64,000 nt of DNA, taken from NCBI GenBank assembly GCA_030620095.1, contig JAUTXW010000868.1, positions 846,001 through 910,000 of the forward strand. The letters run 5' to 3'. The position numbers were made by a program, and so were the translations under genes. The stretch is from Kuschelorhynchus macadamiae (Eukaryota > Arthropoda > Insecta > Coleoptera > Curculionidae). Within the stretch, counting starts at the first letter, position 1. The number at the start of each line of letters is the position of its first letter. Positions 57,669 to 64,000 of this stretch are shown piece after piece. The notes under the pieces were generated by a model. That model had not been told where the DNA came from. It was given only the letters and a program-made list of their open reading frames with translations, and did no database searches.

Positions 57669-60089
57669 TGCGCAGGCGTTGGTCGTTATTTATGTTTTCC
57701 GGATGGTGCTGTTGTTGTTGCGCTAATTGCGCTTGAGTTTTTGCGATTTTAGATTTGTCTATTATTGTCTTCCATACTGTTGATAGTTTTAATGATTCGT
57801 CCCTTTTATTTAAATCACCTTGCTTTTCAATTTCTATGGCTTCTCGGATTATTCTGGTCTTATAATGTTCTATATTGGCAATCTCCCTACACCCATCGAA
57901 ATTTATTTTATGGCCGGTTTCCTGATGATGTAGGAATAAAGCTGAGGTTGTTTGTTTTTTTCTGATGCTGAGTTTATGCTCTTCCACTCTTGCTGATATT
58001 CGCCTGTTAGTTTGCCCTACGTACAACTTTTCACAGTCCTGGCACGGAATACTGTACACTCCGTGGTTTTCCAGTTTGATTTTATCTTTTGGGTTTCCGA
58101 GTAGTTTACCTATAGTTGTTTGTGGCTTGTGTATTGTTTGTATGTTGTGTTTCCTCAGAATTCTTCCGATTCTGTCTGTTGTGCCTTTTACATATGGTAA
58201 GACTACTCGTTGCTTTCCCGGTTCATATTTTTTGTTGTTTGTTGTTCGGGAAACTTGTGCATTAATAGCTTTCTCTATGATGCGATTTGTGTAGCCATTT
58301 TTCTTTAAAGCACTAGATATTACCTTAAGTTCGTTTTGTCTCGTCTGTGTTTCAGTTAGTCGCACGGATCTAGATATTAGAGTATTTGCCACAGCTTGAA
58401 TTTGTGCTGGGTGATGATGTGATTTTGCATTTAAATATCTGTCTGTATGTGTTGGTTTTCTATACACGGTGTATTCGAAATGTCCGTTATGTAGTTTTGT
58501 GACCAAAACATCTAAAAATGGTAGTTTGTTGTTTTCCTCTAACTCTAGAGTAAATTGTATTCTGGGGTGGATTGAATTTACGTGAGTCAGAAATTTTTCG
58601 AGCTCTGCATGACCATGTTGCCATATAATAAATATGTCATCCACATAACGAATCCATAATTTGGGTTTTAAACTTGCTTTCTCAAGAGCTTCTTTCTCGA
58701 AGTATATCATAAATAAATTCGCGACTACTGGTGATAGCGAGGACCCCATTGGAGCACCATCCATTTGTTTATACATTTGCCCGTTGAAAGAAAAATAAGT
58801 ATTTTTGAGGCAATGCTCCGAGAGTTCTATTATATGTGCCTGGAAATCCTCGTTCATAGCAATCTTGTCCAATGCTTCGTCGATGGGAATACTGGGATAT
58901 AACGATTTGACATGTAGGCTTGCTATGATGTCGTTTTTTTCAAGGACGATATCTCGTATAATTCGAGTGAAATGCTCCGAGTTTTTTACAAATGAATCAG
59001 CTTTTTCTACAGTTGGTTGCATAATTTCAGAAAGGTATTTCTCCAGTTTTTGTAGCGGCGAATTAACAGCACTAACAATAGGTCTGATAGGCGCGCCTGG
59101 TTTGTGTATTTTTGGTAAACCATAGAGTTTAGGACATCTGCTCGACTTTTCCCGTGGTATGATTTTTTGTTGAATTTCGGGGTTTATTGGTGAACTTTTT
59201 ATTTTATTTTTAGTTGTTTTTTCTAGGTACGTTGTCGGGTCCCTTGGAACAGGCCTATAACAATTGTCTTGTAGGATATCCTGCATTTTTTGTACGTAAT
59301 CTTGAGTATTCATAACCACAGTTGCGTTTCCTTTATCTGCTGGAAGGATTGTGATGTTTTTATTTTTTCGGAGGTTTATTAAGGCCCTTTGTTCAGTGGC
59401 ATTTAGGTTTTGTTTTGGTGTTTTGCTTGATCTTAAAATTCTTGCCACCTCTTGTCGAATCTCCTCTGCTTTTGTTTCTTCAGAGGAGTCAAGGACAGCT
59501 TCCACTCCAGCTATTATTTCTTCTTTAGGGATTTCCTTAGGAGATATCGCAAAATTAAAACCCTTACTCAGTACGGATTTTTCACTTTCTGAGAGACTGT
59601 AGGATGATATATTATGTACTAATTTATCGACGTCTGCTGACGATCTTTGTGGCTGACTCGACTTTCTTAGAAGATTGTCATACTTTTTCGAAAGTTTATC
59701 TGTCTTAATATTCTTATTTGTTTCTGTTCGCCAAAAAGCCAAAGTTTCTATGCGATTCCACAATAAAGGGTGAATGATGTTACTTAGTTTAAGGTGTAAC
59801 TTTAAAAGTTCTTTCTCTGTCTCGGCTAGTTGTTTTCTAGTTTGGTGGATTTGTTCTTTTAATAACGCCTTACTAGCATTTTGAAGTATGGTGTTAGTTT
59901 TTCTAGTTTTAGTATGATAAGACAACCGTGTAAAAGTAGGAAGTAAATCGCTGTCACGACACTTAATTTGAAAGGTTAGATCACATAAAAGATTAGTTTT
60001 CTTACCTCTCAGTCTCTCATACATCTTGATTGTCTTGAAAATCTCCTCCCCGTAGAGGTGTATAGTGTTGATTTTTACTCCTTCACGGA

Positions 60090-60293
60090 TGGAAAAATAC
60101 AATGTGTTTTCATTCCGGGTGTACATCCGTTCACTACTGTCGTTCTGAAAAGAACAGTTTTGCTGACGTTTCGCCAAAATCACATTTGGCATTTTCGAAA
60201 CTTTCTTTCTCGCGTCCGAATAGAGACTGAAGTGTTGGTGACTGCGACGCTTCCTTTTATACCCCCACTCGGGGCCGAAGGTTATATCTGCGA
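60090..60293 (-). repeat. Penelope pseudo-LTR between the two head-to-head copies
   Basis: In minus orientation it is the 5' pseudo-LTR of copy 1 and is a direct repeat of 57486-57668. In plus orientation it lies inverted immediately before copy 2, which begins at 60294 with CGATTTACTTCC. Confidence 0.9.
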
Positions 60294-62604
60294 TTTACTT
60301 CCTACTTTTACACGGTTGTCTTATCATACTAAAACTAGAAAAACTAACACCATACTTCAAAATGCTAGTAAGGCGTTATTAAAAGAACAAATCCATCAAA
60401 CTAGAAAACAACTAGCCGAGACAGAGAAAGAACTTTTAAAGTTACACCTTAAACTAAGTAACATCATTCACCCTTTATTTTGGAATCGCATAGAAACTTT
60501 GGCTTTTTGGCGAACAGAAACAAATAAGAATATTAAGACAGATAAACTTTCGAAAAAGTATGACAATCTTCTAAGAAAGTCGAGTCAGCCACAAAGATCG
60601 TCAGCAGACGTCGATAAATTAGTACATAATATATCATCCTACAGTCTCTCAGAAAGTGAAAAATCCGTACTGAGTAAGGGTTTTAATTTTGCGATATCTC
60701 CTAAGGAAATCCCTAAAGAAGAAATAATAGCTGGAGTGGAAGCTGTCCTTGACTCCTCTGAAGAAACAAAAGCAGAGGAGATTCGACAAGAGGTGGCAAG
60801 AATTTTAAGATCAAGCAAAACACCAAAACAAAACCTAAATGCCACTGAACAAAGGGCCCTAATAAACCTCCGAAAAAATAAAAACATCACAATCCTTCCA
60901 GCAGATAAAGGAAACGCAACTGTGGTTATGAATACTCAAGATTACGTACAAAAAATGCAGGATATCCTACAAGACAATTGTTATAGGCCTGTTCCAAGGG
61001 ACCCGACAACGTACCTAGAAAAAACAACTAAAAATAAAATAAAAAGTTCACCAATAAACCCCGAAATTCAACAAAAATCATACCACGGGAAAAGTCGAGC
61101 AGATGTCCTAAACTCTATGGTTTACCAAAAATACACAAACCAGGCGCGCCTATCAGACCTATTGTTAGTGCTGTTAATTCGCCGCTACAAAAACTGGAGA
61201 AATACCTTTCTGAAATTATGCAACCAACTGTAGAAAAAGCTGATTCATTTGTAAAAAACTCGGAGCATTTCACTCGAATTATACGAGATATCGTCCTTGA
61301 AAAAAACGACATCATAGCAAGCCTAGATGTCAAATCGTTATATCCCAGTATTCCCATCGACGAAGCATTGGACAAGATTGCTATGAACGAGGATTTCCAG
61401 GCACATATAATAGAACTCTCGGAGCATTGCCTCAAAAATACTTATTTTTCTTTCAACGGGCAAATGTATAAACAAATGGATGGTGCTCCAATGGGGTCCT
61501 CGCTATCACCAGTAGTCGCGAATTTATTTATGATATACTTCGAGAAAGAAGCTCTTGAGAAAGCAAGTTTAAAACCCAAATTATGGATTCGTTATGTGGA
61601 TGACATATTTATTATATGGCAACATGGTCATGCAGAGCTCGAAAAATTTCTGACTCACGTAAATTCAATCCACCCCAGAATACAATTTACTCTAGAGTTA
61701 GAGGAAAACAACAAACTACCATTTTTAGATGTTTTGGTCACAAAACTACATAACCGACATTTCGAATACACCTTGTATAGAAAACCAACACATACAGACA
61801 GATATTTAAATGCAAAATCACATCATCACCCAGCACAAATTCAAGTTGTGGCAAATACTCTAATATCTAGATCCGTGCGACTAACTGAAACACAGACGAG
61901 ACAAAACGAACTTAAGGTAATATCTAGTGCTTTAAAGAAAAATGGCTACACAAATCGCACCATAGAGAAAGCTATTAATGCACAAGTTTCCCGAACAACA
62001 AACAACAAAAAATATGAACCGGGAAAGCAACGAGTAGTCTTACCATATGTAAAAGGCACAACAGAGAGAATCGGAAGAATTCTGAGGAAACACAACATAC
62101 AAACAATACACAAGCCACAAACAACTATAGGTAAACTACTCGGAAACCCCAAAGATAAAATCAAACTGGAAAACCACGGAGTGTACAGTATTCCGTGCCA
62201 GGACTGTGAAAAGTTGTACGTAGGGCAAACTAACAGGCGAATATCCAGCAAGAGTGGAAGAGCATAAACTCAGCATCAGAAATAAACAAACAACCTCAGC
62301 TTTATTCCTACATCATCAGGAAACCGGCCATAAAATAAATTTCGATGGGTGTAGGGAGATTGCCAATATAGAACATTATAAGACCAGAATAATCCGAGAA
62401 GCCATAGAAATTGAAAACCAAGGTGATTTAAATAAAAGGGACGAATCATTAAAACTACCAACAGTATGGAAGACAATAATAGACAAATCTAAAATCGCAA
62501 AAACTCAAGCGCAATTAGCGCAACAACAACAGCACCATCCGGAAAACATAAATAACGACCAACGCCTGCGCAGATATAACCTTCGGCCCCGAGTGGGGGT
62601 ATAA
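60294..62604 (+). pseudogene. Penelope-like retroelement polyprotein, copy 2, two frameshifts
   Basis: Near-identical to copy 1 from residue 83 of that frame onward (DLLPTFTRLSYHTKT) and ending with the same YNLRPRVGV. The frame is broken twice by single bases. One is a missing A in a poly(A) run at about 61073-61077 (five A against six in copy 1); the other is an extra C at about 62248 in AATATCCAGC. Unlike copy 1, motif A keeps the catalytic residue (SLDVKSLYPS, codon 61326-61328) and YVDDIFIIW is intact. It lacks the first ~80 codons seen in copy 1, so it is also 5' truncated. GIY-YIG motifs GVYSIPCQDC and LYVGQTNRRIS are present just before the second frameshift. Confidence 0.92.
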
Positions 62605-62794
62605 AAGGAAGCGTCGCAGTCACCAACACTTCAGTCTCTATTCGGACGCGAGAAAGAAAGCTTCGAAAATGCCAAATGTGATTTTGGCGAAACGTCAGCA
62701 AAACTGTTCTTTCAGAACGACAGTAGTGAACGGATGTACACCCGGAATGAAAACACATTGTATTTTTCCCATCCGTGAAGGAGTAAAAATCAAC
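62563..62794 (+). repeat. Penelope copy 2, 3' pseudo-LTR
   Basis: Plus-orientation counterpart of 60090-60293 (ATATAACCTTCGGCCCCGAG through ATCCGTGAAGGAGTAAAAAT), ending at a (TA)n array. Confidence 0.9.

Positions 62795-62855
<61 letters not shown>
62795..62855. repeat. (TA)n microsatellite at the 3' end of Penelope copy 2
   Basis: About 60 bases of TA with one TG interruption near 62809. Confidence 0.95.
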
Positions 62856-62860
<5 letters not shown>

Positions 62861-63237
62861 TACCAGAACGATCGATTATTTCAAAAGGAGTTATCAAAAA
62901 GTCTCTTATATAAAAGCTGTAAGACTTTTAAAAATCTACATATTTGTAATAAAGTGGAATATACAGGCTCGCCTAGAAAGTTGTGGAGAATTAAAATTAT
63001 ATATTTTTTTAATGGAACATTAAACATATATTATTACTTATTTTGATCGTACAGTTATTTAGAACATTTTTTATTAACCATACGTTATGCTTAAAATCGT
63101 TAGAGCCCGAGATATCATGATCAGTTACAAAACACAAAATAAATTTCAGTATACAAATAAGTTAACATGAAAAAAACAAGTCATAGGAAAACGGTTCTAT
63201 TTTTTAATAAATGTTGGAAATTTAAAAAATTTACTAA
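62856..63237. other. Intergenic sequence, nothing recognised
   Basis: AT-rich, probably the 3' non-coding part of the mariner relic to its right, but no terminal repeat was paired. Confidence 0.35.
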
Positions 63238-64000
63238 CTGATAATGATATAAGTTGTCGCAAAAATGTCTTTGGGTATTTAAAATCATTTTGCTTGTTAT
63301 TCTCCCATTTTCATTTAAAATTTTGATTCTTAACTCTTCTAAACTTTTAAATTTGTTCCGATAAACAACTCTTGTTCCTATCCAAATTCTCTAACTTCAC
63401 CAGTGAAATGCTGAGGAGCTCTAACTTGCTGATACCAATTTAAGTTAATATTAAAAGTTAAATTGTTTATAGTTGGAACTGTTTCTTGCCGAAGAAGCTG
63501 GAGATATCGTTTATCGGTCAAATTTTCCTTGATAAAAAAAGAGTCTAATTACATTTCCCGCTAACAATCCAGCCCAGGCATTAACTCTTTCTGAGAACTG
63601 GGTACACAGTTCTTCATACCAGTTTGGGTTATTTCGCCCCCCGTAACGGTAATTTTGTTGATTGACCATTCCATGCAGTGTGATGGTCGCTTCATCTCGT
63701 AATTATTTCGCAAAATTAGTCTTCGGTCATATACTACGTCACAAAGTTCTTGTACAACATGAACTTTGTACGGATGCATTTTCTGAGTATGAAGAATAGT
63801 TCTTACGGATTTTTGATCAACTTCATTCCAAAGCAAGCTGGTTGGTAAATTGTCTGAGATTTTCTTGTATCGAAGGTAGAATGTCTAATTTTTTATCATC
63901 GGCGATAGCACTCCTAGGTCTTCCAGATCTTGGTCGGGTTTTTAAACTTCCAGTCATTTTGTAATGCTCTACAGTTCGAAGAAATGCATTTTTTTTTAAT
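63238..64000 (-). pseudogene. Mariner/IS630-type transposase relic, runs off the window
   Basis: On the minus strand, from the right edge: RTVEHYKMTGSLKTRPRSGR then PRSAIADDKKLDILPSIQEN (helix-turn-helix and GRPR linker). Then, after a frameshift, KSVRTILHTQKMHPYKVHVV and QELCDVVYDRRL, followed by frameshifted remnants of the H-G-x-V-N-K-Q-N-Y-R-Y-W and N-P-N-W-x-E-E-L-x-T-Q-F regions, LNWYQQ, HFTGEVR, and finally LKSLEELRIKILNENG. The x-x-x-D-G-A-P-x-H box is degraded and several frameshifts and stops break the gene. Its 5' end lies outside the window. It is a different family from the other mariner relics here. Confidence 0.8.

Noticed and set aside
58805..59602. Plus-strand frames across Penelope copy 1, and minus-strand frames at 60639-62758 across copy 2
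   Set aside because: They overlap the RT and endonuclease coding strand and have no motif of their own.

Overview
The window looks like repeat-dense, AT-rich nuclear DNA from an animal, most likely an insect. The support is long (TA)n arrays, mariner/IS630-type and hAT transposons, non-LTR reverse transcriptase relics, Penelope-like retroelements with a GIY-YIG endonuclease, tRNA-derived repeats and a spliceosomal-type intron. The species cannot be told from the sequence. I found no convincing host gene, rRNA, functional tRNA or CRISPR array; almost everything recognisable is mobile DNA or the result of rearrangement.

Region 1-16.2 kb holds old, decayed elements: a hAT relic with 14-bp terminal repeats and a near-perfect 8-bp target duplication (5521-6273), an ATCG-rich interspersed repeat (8448-8755), a mariner-type relic with a tandemly doubled left end (8880-10665), a non-LTR RT + RNase H relic (10925-11945), a second non-LTR RT relic (13770-14835), and two diverged copies of a GC-richer repeat (3540-3810 and 12174-12400). 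Region 16.2-25.7 kb holds a degraded Penelope copy between two (TA)n arrays, followed by a 7.4-kb palindrome whose two ~3.66-kb arms carry mirrored mariner relics, an ATCG-rich repeat and a tRNA-like segment. Region 25.7-32.2 kb has direct repeats, another non-LTR relic on the minus strand, a small element with 30-bp terminal inverted repeats and a field of ~130-bp monomers marked by AAAATGGCG.

Region 32.3-56.4 kb is the best preserved. A complete hAT transposon (32269-37934) has an 8-bp target duplication, conserved ends, subterminal GTATTTAAATAC repeats, a likely first exon and intron, and an uninterrupted 788-codon transposase. From inside its transposase gene (35418) to inside a mariner relic (45872), about 10.46 kb is repeated in tandem (45880-56365) with very few base differences. 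The junction has a 7-base filler and joins the mariner frame to the hAT frame, giving a 707-codon chimeric reading frame.

Region 54.9-64 kb holds the complete outline of the mariner element (54898-57147, about 200-bp terminal inverted repeats, catalytic core deleted), a ~335-bp (TA)n array, and two Penelope copies head to head. The minus-strand copy has an open 851-codon frame but a His where the first catalytic Asp of its reverse transcriptase should be; the plus-strand copy keeps the Asp but has two one-base frameshifts. A further mariner-type relic runs off the right edge. Nearly every Penelope end here touches a (TA)n array.
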